The translations under genes and the position numbers were made by a program. Positions 1 to 11,570 of a stretch of 64,000 nucleotides of DNA are shown piece after piece (positions within the stretch are counted from its first letter, which is position 1; each line of letters opens with the position of its first letter). The notes below the pieces were generated by a model. That model was not told where the DNA came from. It saw only the letters and a program-made list of their open reading frames with translations, and did no database searches. Source of the stretch: Sequoia sempervirens (Eukaryota; Streptophyta; Pinopsida; Cupressales; Cupressaceae); contig VDFB02000003.1 in NCBI GenBank assembly GCA_007258455.2, positions 38,992,176 through 39,056,175 of the forward strand, written 5' to 3'.

Positions 1-2399
1 CTGATCCAACTTTTAAACTTGAATCACTAAAAAGTGGCATATATGTTTTGAATTTTGAAATGATGTAAACTAGTAAAATATATATTTTTTAGTATATTTT
101 ATGTTTTTATTTTAAATATATATATATATATATAAAAATAGTTTTTAATAAATTAACACTATAATTTAGTTGTTGATAAAATGTTGAAAAATGAAGTTGC
201 GTGGGACGTCAAACTTTTTATAGTAATTTTTTTTTTCTTTCAAATTTTTTGTGTGTATTTATCACTTGAAATTTTAGTGCATGGATATATTTTTTTCCAA
301 TTTTGATTAATATATATTTTTAAATAAATATTAAAATGTGCGTGAATAAAAAAATAACTATTTTCATCGGGCGTCAACTTTCATATTAAATATTTATCTA
401 AAATTGAAAAAAAATTATACCATCTTGAAATAGATTCTTTTATCTAGTGCGTCATATTTTTTTCAATTTTTTAAAATAAGTTTTAGTATTTTTCCTTAGC
501 ATAGTAATCGACCTAATATTTTGTGTTGATAACCTACTTTTAGTAAAAATAAAAAATAATTAAACTATTAAAATAAATATATTTTTGAAAACTTCACTTA
601 TGGATCTACAAAAGGGTATTTTTATATTTTTAAAAAAATGTTCTTTACATTAGCAGGAGTTATTAAACTTCAAGTTTTTCAAATAATTTTATTTTTTTGG
701 TAAATTGGACTCAAAGTGGTGCTCCATATATTTTTAGCCAACAAATTTTAGTTGAAAAATTTGTGGAAGTATCTAACTTAGCTAGAATGAATCTTACTAG
801 ATCATATGTTTGACCAAAATTAATTTTTAGTTAGAAATACTTAAATTTAGTTGAGTTGATAAGTTGGTTGAAAGTATGACACAACTTTGTGCTTTTACCC
901 GATAATGATGGCCCTTAGTGGCTAGATAGAGTTGAATGTGATATCAATAAAAAATAAGTAATTGTATTGATAGATAAGCATTGAGGTGTAGATAGGTCAT
1001 TTTTTGTTGTAAAGTAATTGGTTTGCAATAAATTATCAAGGTACATAGAATATAGATAAATCATAAGGAAATTATCGCATATTTGATAAATATATTCTAT
1101 GGCATGTATAAATGAGCATCTTGAATAAATTTGATTTGCAATAGGTATCATATATTATAAACATTATCAATGTAAGATAAGAGGCATAATAAATGAAAGA
1201 TAATACAAAAGGCTCAAAATGTAAGTAGGTCATTTTTCATCATCAATAATATGTTTAATTATTAATATGATTGGTGGAATGTAAAAATTGGTTTTACAAG
1301 AATCATAATGTGTGATTTGATAATCGATGCCAAGTTATAGAGTGGTGAACACTGAAAATATACTTTTATTTTTACTATCAACCTTGTAATTTCTACCCTC
1401 TAGAGCTCATAGTCCCCTATTTTAATTTATCATGATTATTTAGCAACAAATTCATGTTACCACTTGAGGTGATAGGGAAAGTATTGAGTAAAGCAAGCAT
1501 TTGGACATGGTAAGTTAACTTTTAACCTAAATTTTTATTTTTTTGTTAAACATAAATTTCTAAAATTTGTCTATATTTTTGCAATGCTAGAAAAGGATCA
1601 TTTTTATCAATTATTCTCACCCATATATTTGACCCACTAGGTGTAATATCGATCCATAGGATCAATCCAAGGGTGCAAGAACCCATGGGTTTGATCTAAT
1701 GACTCACATGACCAACCCCTATAGTAAAATTTTGGCACCCCTTTCATTATTTTCATTGGTCTTAGTGATGGTGGACTAATATTATCTTTTCTTCATGTTT
1801 ATGCATGAAAAAAGATAAATATTTGTGAGAGGCTAAAAAACTAATATATTGAGAGTATGCACTCGCTTCCTCCCATTGATGTTAACTAGCATCTTTTAGG
1901 GGTAGTCAAGGTTTATAATATGGTTATGTTACCACCCTTGTATTATGACACTCATGTTGGTACAATCTCCAAATCTTCAAATTTGAGCTTGTTATAAAAT
2001 GTGTCTCAACCTTGCATTCTAATTTTCAAATACAATTTCTAACCTATAGAGGCTAGTTTTCCCCCAATAATTACTAAAATTCAATATAACCAACTAAAGG
2101 GGGTTAACATAGATATCTTTAAGATCTTTAATTTATAAAAATAAGCTCAAGCAAGTTCTAAATCAAAATTTATGGCCTCCAAAAGTTAATCTCTCATTTT
2201 AGGAATGTAAGAGTATCTATGATGCGTAAGAGAGTTGTAAGAGGGAGTTACACTTTTTGAACAATAATATTTACCAACCTATGAAATTCTATTATGACTA
2301 TCATAAAGCATCTTTGAAGGTTTTGAATAAGGAAAATTGTGGTGCCCAATTTTGGAGGATAACTATGACATGTTATAATAGATTCTTATAAGACTTCTC
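1..2399. other. No gene seen
   Basis: Very AT-rich, with TA-runs near 115-135. Short chance frames only. No repeat or RNA gene was recognised. Confidence 0.4.
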
Positions 2400-2755
2400 T
2401 TAATATTTGGGTGTTGGAATTTCACTAAGGAACTTGGGTGGTATTAGCTCATGGTTTTGAGATTTCCCTTTGGTGGTTTTACATATTGGTTTCTCTATTT
2501 ATTAGGTGCTTAGGATGTAGTTTTCATGATTTATTTTTGTAGGTATTGTTATGTTTTCAGTATTTATCTAGATCTAAGTGTTAGCATTGTCTCTAATGAG
2601 ACTCCTTGTTGGGAGGATATTATAACCAATAGTGTTGTTAATTACTACATTAGTTCAAAGTTAGGAGTCCCAATGTTTTCCTATAATGGTTTTATTCTAT
2701 TTATCTCACCTCTTAGATTAGTGTAGGAAGATTGTATGCACCTTAACTTCCTTTT
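2400..2755 (+). mobile_element. Possible 5' LTR of the copia relic
   Basis: The sequence TGTTGGAATT at about 2411 is a typical LTR start, and it lies about 345 bp before a primer-binding site on the same strand. The 3' end of the LTR is unclear because no clean CA sits right before that site. This is an inference from position and the starting bases only. Confidence 0.3.
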
Positions 2756-2758
2756 GTT

Positions 2759-2770
2759 TGGTATTAGAGT
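2759..2770 (+). other. Primer-binding site, initiator-tRNA-Met type, copia relic
   Basis: TGGTATTAGAGT matches the usual plant PBS TGGTATCAGAGC at 10 of 12 bases, and both differences are C to T. It lies about 120 bases upstream of the gag remnant on the same strand, which is the usual arrangement. Confidence 0.6.
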
Positions 2771-2891
2771 CTAATCCTTAGGTCCATGGTGGTAGGAATA
2801 ATTTTTTTTGTAATAATATTGGTTTGAGTCAGAGAATGAGTAGAGACAATCTTTGTTTTAGGGAATATGGAAAGAAAAAACTAGACTAGAG

Positions 2892-3927
2892 ATGGAAAAA
2901 TCTAGTGGCACTAACTTTGAACTATGGAAGCTCAAGATGGAGGATATACTCATAATTAAAATCTATGGGATATAGTAAACAAATCCAAACTAGTTGTAAT
3001 GTCACTAAATGATTTTGAAATTTTGGATAGAAAGGTGAGAAGCCTTATCAATTTTCTTGGAAAATTTATATCTTATTGGATGTATGTAAAGAATCCACCA
3101 AAAATATTTCTAGGGAAAGTTGGGGAAATTATATTAGGCCAAATCCCTAGTTAATAAGTTTTTCTATGAAAAAAGTTGTACACTTTGAGGATGGGGATAA
3201 TAATTTTTTGCTAAATATATGAATACATTAAATATATTTATAACCTATTTATAATAGATGGGTGCAAATATGGAAAAGGAATACCAATGCATGACCCTTA
3301 TATAGTCTTTTTCTAGCTCATGAGATAACCTACTAATTATTATTGGAAGCATTTTATCAAAATTAGTGTTTGGTAAGATTTTGGTTACTCTTCTCTCAAA
3401 GGATATGAGAAGAAATTATAACACCAAGAAGGCTTTTGATATTTTTGAGTGGTTATAAAAAAAAAGGAAAAAATAATGACAAGGGAAGATCTAAAGGGGA
3501 TCTAAATCTCATAGAAATTCTATAGTAAAATATATGAACAATGACAAGATAAGCCTCTTTAGAAGAGAATGCAAGGAGAAAAAGAAGAAAAATCCTATAT
3601 ATGATAATAATTTTGATAAATCTTCTCAAGAGAATGAATGATGTCCTTTTCATAGCATTGGAAATTCATGCTTGTAATGATGCATGGATGATATACTCTA
3701 GAGCTCATTTCCATGCAATTCCCCATCTAAAGTGGTTTTCAAATTGCAAGAAACATTATTTTGGGAAGATGTACCTCAACAATAACACATATCTCAACAT
3801 AGATGATCTTGGGAGAGTCAATATTTAATTCTCTAGTGGGATAATCAAATGAATTATTAGACTCCTACATATCCTTGGTTTAGCATTAAACCTATTATCT
3901 ATAATTAAAATTAATGATTTGATTATG
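2892..3927 (+). pseudogene. Ty1/copia gag and protease remnant
   Basis: The first ATG is followed by a copia gag start (GTNFELWKLKMEDI), then shifted pieces of the gag helical domain (DFEILDRKVRSLI near 3010-3050; MRRNYNTKKAF near 3405). A protease start lies near 3680. There the family's catalytic DSG triplet reads YSR, so the protease is dead. Reading continues through HFHAIPHLKWFSN towards the end of the protease. There are many stops and at least two frameshifts. The element is broken at 3928 by a nested LTR and resumes after 5256 in the same frame. Confidence 0.8.
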
Positions 3928-5251
3928 TAGGTAGTCTATATGCCAATGGAGTTTGTAGGATGGTTTGAGGAGTTATTTGTTGGATTTTGTGGATGTGTTG
4001 CTGATATGTGGTTGTCATTGATGTTAACACTATTAACATTTGGTGTATTAGAGGTTGTATATGTCGTGGATATTGAGAAAATTGTAAAGGAAAGTGTTCT
4101 AGGTTCCCAATGGAACTGTGCAAGTCATGAAGGCGTCTTGTTCTCTACGTTGAAGTTCAACTACTGTGGATTAAAGGGTTTTCTGCTAAGTTTATCTAGA
4201 TCATCTACCAAAAGTTTTAGAGGTTTGCATATAGATTTGGTCATGTTGTGGTCTGACAATGTTTATGTGGTCTCTATCAGTGTTCCTAAGTGAAGTTTGT
4301 GTAATTTTGGAAATCTTAGTTGTTGCAGATGTTTCTATGTTGTTTCTTAGTGCTCTTGGATGTTTCTTGATTCTCTTGGATGTTTCTAGAGTGTGCTCTA
4401 TCTTTGTGGTACGTCCACATTGATCGGTGTGCTCGTTTTCAAAGATCTTTTCTTGCATATGTTCAATTTTTCTTGTTCTTGGTCGACATGTTGGTGGTAG
4501 TGTGTTGTGGATCTTCGAGGTGGAATTAATTGAAGTCCTTTTGTGTTGGAGTTGTTAATTTGGGTCCCCACTATGTTGTGGCCAACCTTGGTGGATTCAC
4601 ATTGAAAATTTATTTGTAAATTTGGGCTGACATTAAAAATATGTTTTATTTTCCTAGCCGACTAAAGTTTTTGATGAAATCTCATGTAGCAGATATATAA
4701 GAGCGATTGTTTGATCGATGTACTATGTGGGAAAAGTGTTGAGTGTGCTCTTATGTGTGTATGTGTGAATATCATTCGATTGCAGAGCAAAGTGTGAAGA
4801 AGATCGAGTAAAGTGTGAAGTAGTTTGTGAAGGAGTTTTTTGTGCTTAATTGAAATTGTAATCAAGCTTATGCAGAAGCTATTTTTTTAATTCATACCCT
4901 CTAGATTTTAATCCTATTATGTATTGTTGGGCAGTGAGCCCCTTCTGTAATTGAGCAGTGAACTCTAGGTAGTGTGCCTGAATGCATGTGCATTCCCCTT
5001 TATTGATTTCATTATACTTTTAACAAGGTATAATCTTGTGGAATAACATCCACTGTGGTTTTTCCCCTAACAAGGTTTCCATGTAGAAAATATTGGTTTT
5101 CTTTGTCTGTCTGATGTGTTAATTGTTTATGGTTAATTTCTTATTCATTAGATCTAAGATTAAGTTAAGTAAAGTTTGAAAAAGTTTATTATTCTATGAC
5201 AACTGATTCACCCCCCCCCCCTCTCAATTGTTTGTCCTTGTTTTTCCGACA
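3928..5251 (+). mobile_element. Nested solo LTR, 1324 bp, TSD TTATG
   Basis: The block is flanked by TTATG at 3923-3927 and 5252-5256. It begins TAGGTAG, perhaps a mutated TG, and ends CCGACA. A TATA box (TATATAA, 4694-4700) is followed about 220 bases later by an R/U5-like part, including the run of 13 C's just before the 3' end. Removing the block plus one TSD joins the copia reading frame on both sides without a shift. That supports a single LTR left by recombination inside an older copia element. Open frames inside it are meaningless. Confidence 0.7.
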
Positions 5252-5256
5252 TTATG

Positions 5257-6060
5257 ATGCTCATGAAATGAGTTTGATTTGGAACTCTCTTTTGTATTGA
5301 TACATGCACTTACATAAGATATAATAGTTATTTAATACATATGGTGAACATATGTATAGAGTCTACACCTTTATTGTTGGAACTTACAATAAAGAGATTA
5401 ATGTATCTAGTTTTGATGATTGTGAATTATAGGTACATAAGCATTTTTTTACCTTGGAGAGTGAGTTAATATCTAAAAAGATAATGTTATGAAACTATCA
5501 CATGGGCTATATTGGTGAGAAAGGTATGCAAAATTCAAAAAATAAAAATATTGTAGAGGGGCTTATTGATTATTCTCTTGAGTTTGATTTTTGAGAATAT
5601 TACATTATGATAGTGTTTAATTTTATTCTAGCTATCATAAATATTTTGATTTATTAGATCTTATTCATTCTAATATATTTTACTTTGTAGGGGTTCCTTC
5701 CTTTTTTAAAATATTTATATTATATATCGTTTATTGATGATTACTCAATGAGGACATGGATATATTTTCTTAGAAGTAAATCCAAAGTCATTAGAACTAC
5801 TTGATGTAGTTTAAGGGTATCTTAGAAAACTAGCTAGACTAGTAGAAATATTAAGGTTTTAAGGATTAATAATGATGGTTAGTATTGTTATGAAGACTTT
5901 GTCAAATTCTACAAGGAGAATGATGTTGAATGACATAAGAGGTAAAATGAAAATATAATTAATTAAAGAGCAGTGGACCAAACATTCAAATGTTAAAAGG
6001 GAAGGAATTCCAAATAAAAAATTATAATGAGATACTTTAAATATTATACTAAGGAAATGT
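5257..6060 (+). pseudogene. Ty1/copia GAG-pre-integrase and integrase remnant
   Basis: After the nested LTR the copia frame goes on with FGTLF. Further on, GYIGEKGMQ and NIVEGLIDYSLEFDF (5505-5595) match the pre-integrase region. FIDDYSMRTWIYFLRSKSK (5732-5785) is the integrase core around the first catalytic Asp. Near 5850-5900 the second catalytic Asp-Asn pair reads NN. Stops and frameshifts are frequent. No copia reverse transcriptase follows; a gypsy piece starts at about 6270. Confidence 0.8.
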
Positions 6061-6269
6061 TTATTTTATGAAATGGATTTATTCATTTAAATAAAATATC
6101 ACTAGCTAGTGGCTAAACTAAGATTAGCAGTTGAAATAGTTGCATAATTATTCTTTTTTCCCACTAATTCTCTTCATCCATTGATTCCCTTTACTCTATG
6201 CATTGATTTTTCAACCATAGATATAGTGTTTATACATTGATCAATATTAAATCAATCATATTAGATTAA

Positions 6270-6690
6270 TTTGAAGCGTAGTTATCATTAATTTTTTACT
6301 AAGGAGACAAATATTCATTGGGGAGTGTTTTAGACATGATATAGACACTACAATTTTACCATAGCTATATTTGGGTTGATAAATGCACCATTGGTGTTCA
6401 TGAGTCTCATGAGTGGGGTGTTTGAAAACTACCTTAATCAATTGTTGTTATATTCTTAGATGATATTTTAGTATATTTGAGTATAATGAAGGAGAATGAG
6501 AGCCACTTGCACCAAGTTTCACAGTTCTTGTGAGATAATTAATTATTCAATTACTTGGTGAAGCATTTTTTTCACCTAAGGTAAAGTACCTTGGCCATGA
6601 CATATTTGGTGAGGGTATCTTGGTACATCCCTCAAATATTTAAGCTATTATGGATTGGCCTATGCCCTAATATTTTTTAGGTCTATAGTT
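6270..6690 (+). pseudogene. Ty3/gypsy reverse transcriptase fragment
   Basis: The translation in the main frame reads as gypsy reverse transcriptase: a palm segment ending IFGLINAPLVFM, then the catalytic FLDD box at 6453-6464 with both Asp intact, then KVKYLGHDIFGEGILVHPS near 6580-6630 and MDWP. Stops and at least one frameshift occur. It lies directly beside the copia relic, so one element broke the other or they were joined by deletion. Confidence 0.85.
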
Positions 6691-7468
6691 TTGTGACCAA
6701 TGACATAGTATAGGTTAATTACACTTGATCCATACGGATTCGAAGCATATTTAAGCCACTAGGCATTAATCCCAATAAGATCATTCAATGTAAACAAAGA
6801 TGAAGAAGCCATTAAAACTAACATTCTATAGCATGAAAGCTTGATAAACATCTACTCTAAGACATTGAAACTTATCCTGTTGGGGGAGTGGTGCCACATT
6901 GATTTGGAATGGCGACCCTTTCCCAATCCCTTGGATAATGAGCTTGTTTCAATCAGTTTTATTGAAGAAAACTGATGAAACTAATGAGAGATATATGTGA
7001 AACATGATGAAAGCTAATTTAACATGATATATGCTAAGATGATTGATGTGAGTGTATGCAAAGCTACTCTAAATGTATGCAAGATTTGAAATATTAAAGC
7101 CCTAGTTTAAAAATATACTGAATGGATGCTCTAAGCTAATAATGCATGTAAATTAATTTGAAATTCCTTTTAAAACGTCAAACATGGATGCAAGATGAGA
7201 GTGATTTTCAACAACATAAGTTTTCTCTAAAAAGGTGGATCCCTATTCAATAGATGCAAGGTCTATATATAGAATAGGAAAAAACAAACCGATGGTCAAG
7301 ATTGAAAGAATCAATCAATGGTTAGGATGGAAGGAAAATGGAGGCATGGATCATGGATTCCCATCAAGGGTTGAGAATGCAAGTTGATTTTTAATCAAGG
7401 CCTCACAATCATGCAAAGAAGCACACTTTCAAAACTTGCTCAATAAGTTTGTTACAAGGAAGAATATT

Positions 7469-7650
7469 CCTTTTTTCAGATGAGTGAAGAGGGAAAGAAT
7501 ATTCCATGAGAATATTCCCTTTTTGGAGGAAAAATAGCATTTAGTTAAGTAAAACCAAATTTTAATGTGCAAAGGGGAAGGAATATTCCATGAGAATATT
7601 CCCTTTTGGTGGAATGTGCAAAGGAGGAATATTCTCAAGGAATATTACCT
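7469..7650. repeat. Cluster of GAATATTC palindromes
   Basis: A 26-base block that is itself two GAATATTC palindromes separated by CATGA occurs twice with almost no change, at 7497-7522 and 7581-7606. Two further partial copies lie near 7469 and 7627. It lies in AT-rich sequence without coding signs, possibly part of an LTR. Confidence 0.6.
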
Positions 7651-8487
7651 TGCAAGTGGGAGAATTATAATTAATTAGTAATTTGATAATTAAAACAAAG
7701 TTTCAATTATGCAAATTAGGGGAATTTAGGATATCCATTAAATAATTAACTTATTTAATGAAAAGGGATCAAAGTGACATTTAATTAAATAATTAAGATT
7801 ATTTAATTTAAATGAAATGACTTAGGGTGTTAAATTAAATGTTTTTGATTTATCCAAATTAACAGGATGAAAGGTTAGCATGAATGGGAGAAGGATTAAC
7901 CTAATTAGATTAATCAAATTAATAGATGAAAATGATGTAATTAATTAAATATCTAGAATAATTTAATCAATTAAGCGAAAAGATGATGTATTTTAGGATG
8001 AAATGGTGTTAGTATATCATATTCAAGTGTGTAATATCATTCAAGACATTTTTAAGTGTCTATATTTTTCCCCTTTTTGAAGCGAGGTACTAGTTACATT
8101 GGTTCAAAGACTGACGCTTTTCAGATTAAAACTGTTGCTCAGATCAAAAAATAAAAAAAATTCTAATTTTTGGATGCCCCATTGTTGCCCTAGTGAAAGG
8201 AATTAAGTTGGTTCCTTTCCCCCTCAAGAGATTGGGTAAAATTTTTGAATTTTAGGTTGATCGCTCAACAAAGGTAAAATATAGGTTCAAGTGCCAAAAC
8301 ATGCTCCAAGAGGCCAAAAATGGCCTCAAAAACACAAAAAGAATGGCTCAAAATAGGTCACAAAGCGCAAAAATAGGTAAAATAGGCCAAAATCCTAGCT
8401 TTTGGCTCAAATTAGGGCAAAAAAATCCTAATTTTTAGGCTTAAACAAGTGAAAAGGTTGCACTTCCAATTCGTTTGTGCATTTTGA

Positions 8488-8500
8488 GCTCTGATACCCT
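8488..8500 (-). other. Possible primer-binding site on the minus strand
   Basis: Read on the minus strand, GGTATCAGAGCTC matches the initiator-tRNA-Met primer site of plant LTR elements. No matching LTR end was recognised next to it, so this is a lead only. Confidence 0.3.
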
Positions 8501-8661
8501 GGCGAGATGGCTCATCATGTGCTTCCACTTCACCTTTTCGAGCGGATTCGAGAGTACCAGCACCGAGTAGACACAGGACCATAAGTATGTGACTCAAAAC
8601 TTGCATCGATTTTCACATTTGAGTGCATTCATTAGTGTGTCAAAACTAGGTTTTTAGGAGC

Positions 8662-8980
8662 GTCACTATATAGTGACACGCAAAAGGCGTCAAAAGTGTC
8701 ATTATTGATTTTTTAGCAACACACCTTCTGTTTAGCAATGCATCATAATTTTTTGTTCTAGTGACACTTTTGATTAGGGTGTCGCGCTTGCAATATAGTG
8801 ACACATAGGATTTTTAGTTTAAGCAACCCTCAAAAGCGATGGGCGACGCACCCCAATTTTCATTTATAGTGATGCATGCAAATGTTTATTCCCTATTGAG
8901 TAACGTGACACACATCATTATATTGGCGACACTCCACCTAAATTGATACAGGGATGCACACCAAAAATAGTGACACCGTT
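8662..8980. repeat. GTGACAC-rich stretch with a 16-bp perfect palindrome
   Basis: GTGACAC occurs five times: 8673, 8761, 8798, 8905 and 8970. GTCACTATATAGTGAC at 8662-8677 is a perfect palindrome overlapping the first copy. Related words (GCGACAC, GTGTCG) lie between them. No coding function is visible. It precedes the plant-mobile-domain pseudogene and may be leader or LTR sequence of its carrier. Confidence 0.6.
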
Positions 8981-9169
8981 GATTTTAGTGATGCCTTTGA
9001 TGTTTTAGGATGCAAAGTCTCAAGTTTTGGTTAATTTTTTTACTTTTTGGCAAATTGATGTTGTGTGTGTGATGCATGCAAGAGGATCTATTGCCATTGA
9101 TGTTGTGAGAGAATTGTTTTGATATTTTGGTAGCGATATGAGATTTTGATGACCTGGAGGTAGTGGCTA

Positions 9170-10850
9170 GGTATGCTCAGATTAGGGTTCATCACTTTTA
9201 TGCCTGAGGTCCACACCCATTTGGCGATGATGACAACACTCTTCGAGATATGGCATAGTGAAACAAATTCCTCTCACTTACCCACTGTGCGAGGCCACCG
9301 TCACACTCAAGGATGTGTTGCAGATACTTCAGTTGTCGATACATGGAGAGCATGATTATATGACACAGATGTAGGGAGGGACCCATGTTTTCTTTTGCAC
9401 ATGAACAATAGTATTTTGATTATCTCTTAGATAGACTTGGACCTATACTGTAGACGAGTACCCATTTTTGGATTATTTGTGGCTACACTGATTTCTAGCG
9501 TGATTGCCCCAAAACGACGAGGCAAAGGCTTTGGTCTAAGCTAGGGGGTTGCTTGGTATGACATGATCTAGAGGGCCATTATGTATGCATGGGGTCTAGT
9601 TCTACTTGCTTCTTTGTACCATGATATGCACAAAGTCATTTACTGTGAGGGAAGGAGCATTGAAGCAGGTGTTACATTGCTTCATATTTGAGCATATGCG
9701 CATATTGCAATTTTGAGGCCATTGGTTGTTTTGGAAGAAATTCACGAGGACGAGCCCATCATCTTTAGATACAGAGTAATGATGACTTTGCAGCATACAA
9801 GGCTGACAAGTTTACCTTATTGGTGATGGGTCATTGATGACATGACCGTTTTAGATGGAGGTCGTGGTTGCAGGTTCCTGCATGGTATAATGGCCAACAA
9901 GAGTTGTATTTTGCTAGCCAGACCTGCTATCTCTACGGGAAAGAGAACACCATGATAGAGCGGTATCTCCTAGACTATGTAGCGAGACAGTTTAGGGAGG
10001 TACAGGACGTACCTTCAAATGATTACACAACAGTCTTCATGAGATATTAGAGAGAGATCCAATGGGGAGCCCAAATTGACCCCGTAGTGGTAGTCAATGA
10101 ATTTTGATAGCTTGTTGCCCAGCCTTGGGGACTACCCCCAGTTATGATGCATGGTTCAGGCCACCCGTTCTTTGACAGACCCAATAGGGGGATACCCCAA
10201 AGGAAGAGGTAGAGGTTGAGGCTGAGGCTGAGGCTGAGGCTAAGATGGTGGTCAGGATGGGGGTTGAGATTGAGGGAAGCAACAAAAGGATCAAGATAGG
10301 GCATAGGTGCCAAGGGATGGACATCAACAATAGTAGCAAGACTAGGGTCACCAGGACCCAGGTTGACAGGATGGTCAGTAGGACAAATAGGTTTCGGGTG
10401 CACCACCACCTCCTCCACCTCTACAATAGCCAGATTAGCAGTTACAGGCTCATATACAAGCTCTCACAGTCAAGAGAGATCAGCTGCAGAAGTAGCTATA
10501 GGATATGACTGCACAGAGGGATCATGAAGTTTAGTTGCGACAATAGTTGGATCTATAGCTAGCCCAAGAGATTGAGTGGAGGCAATAGCTCAAGGCCATC
10601 ACAATGGCATCTCAGGGACAGATAGTGTCTACACACATGTATAGAGAGGCAATCACAGAGGCTGCATATTATCGAATGCACTATCATCGTGATGTTCCCA
10701 AAGAGCTAAGGTAGCCTAATTTTTCCTAGAGGAGTGGGGCACTGCCTAGGACTGAGGATCAACCATTAGTTAGAGAGGAGTCAAGCAGCCAATAGGGCTA
10801 GCCTTTCGATAGACACTTTTTTGATTACTTGATTATTTATACTGATACAC
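9170..10850 (+). pseudogene. Plant mobile domain (PMD) pseudogene with dense TAG/TGA stops
   Basis: Pieces in order: ATVTLKDVLQILQLSIHGE (near 9291-9350), a long segment with RAIMYAWGLVLLASLYHDM (near 9570-9630) and LRPLVVLEEIHEDEPIIFRY (9715-9775), then HDRFRWRSWLQVPAWYNGQ and DYVARQFREVQ (9838-10005). This is the plant mobile domain (PF10536, as in MAIN and MAIL1), known in host proteins and often carried by transposons. A Gly/Gln-rich linker and a Gln-rich coiled coil follow from about 10200 to 10700 in another frame. Between 10085 and 10588 that frame holds 25 stops by hand count (16 TAG, 8 TGA, 1 TAA), mostly where Gln or Arg would be expected. At least two frameshifts occur. Clearly dead. 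The product's role is unknown. Confidence 0.75.
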
Positions 10851-10959
10851 ATTCATAGGCTCATTTTTGATAGCCCCATGGATATTGTACTTTTGATTGA
10901 TATTCATACACACTAATTCATATATTGTATCATGATAGTCAATTTTTGATATATATGAG

Positions 10960-11570
10960 ATGGTTCGGATCTATGATGTGATATGCTTTTATTTCATGTT
11001 TTATGGATGTATGGATGCATGTGATATGATGTGATGTTATATTTATATGTTATGATTATGTATGGATGTAATGTGATGGATGAAATTCTTTTATTTATGT
11101 TGATGCAATATGCAATGATGTAGTGTTTATGATATGTGATGCAATGGATGTGTTACCTTCCTTTTTAGTATCTTTGTATGATATGTTATGACATGCTATG
11201 ATATGTAGATAATATGATATGCTTATGTAGGATGTATGGAGGGTTGCATTTCTTTTTGTGTACTTTTCCCATGTGATTTTATGATGTCATGATGTATGTA
11301 TGCATATGGACGTATATATTGATGATGCAGATGTTCATGCTTGTGATATGATAATTCAATGTATGCTTATGCCTAGTACATGTTTAGGATATGTGATATG
11401 GACTAAGATGCTTAGAATAACAAATCTATGTTATCTGAAACAACTTAAATGATAATGATTATACAGTGGATTATGTTTTCCATTTTTATGATGATATGAT
11501 GTGATAATGTGATATATATGCAAGTTGAAAAGTTTGTGGATGTAGGATGGATGCATGATGTTTTTTTATT
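10960..11570. repeat. Degenerate TGATATG/TGATG-rich low-complexity DNA
   Basis: Words such as ATGATATG, GATGTGATG and GTGATATG recur through about 600 bases without a fixed period. There is no coding signal. This looks like an eroded simple repeat between the PMD pseudogene and the gypsy element. Confidence 0.6.

Larger units (their letters stand above)
6691..8661. other. No gene seen; possible LTR material
   Basis: AT-rich sequence. It includes the GAATATTC cluster and, at 8280-8450, repeated AAAATAGG, CTCAAAA and GGCCAAAA words. Probably retroelement-derived, but no ends could be set. Confidence 0.3.

Noticed and set aside
3940..4293. Open frame of 117 codons (+)
   Set aside because: It lies wholly inside the nested solo LTR and resembles nothing.
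5211..5223. Run of 13 C as a sequencing error
   Set aside because: C-runs in this position are usual near the end of this type of plant LTR; the exact length may still be uncertain.
10047..10508. Open frames of 123 codons (-) and 87 codons (+) over the PMD linker
   Set aside because: They run through the Gly/Gln-rich repeat in frames other than the one that continues the PMD protein, and are open only because of low complexity.
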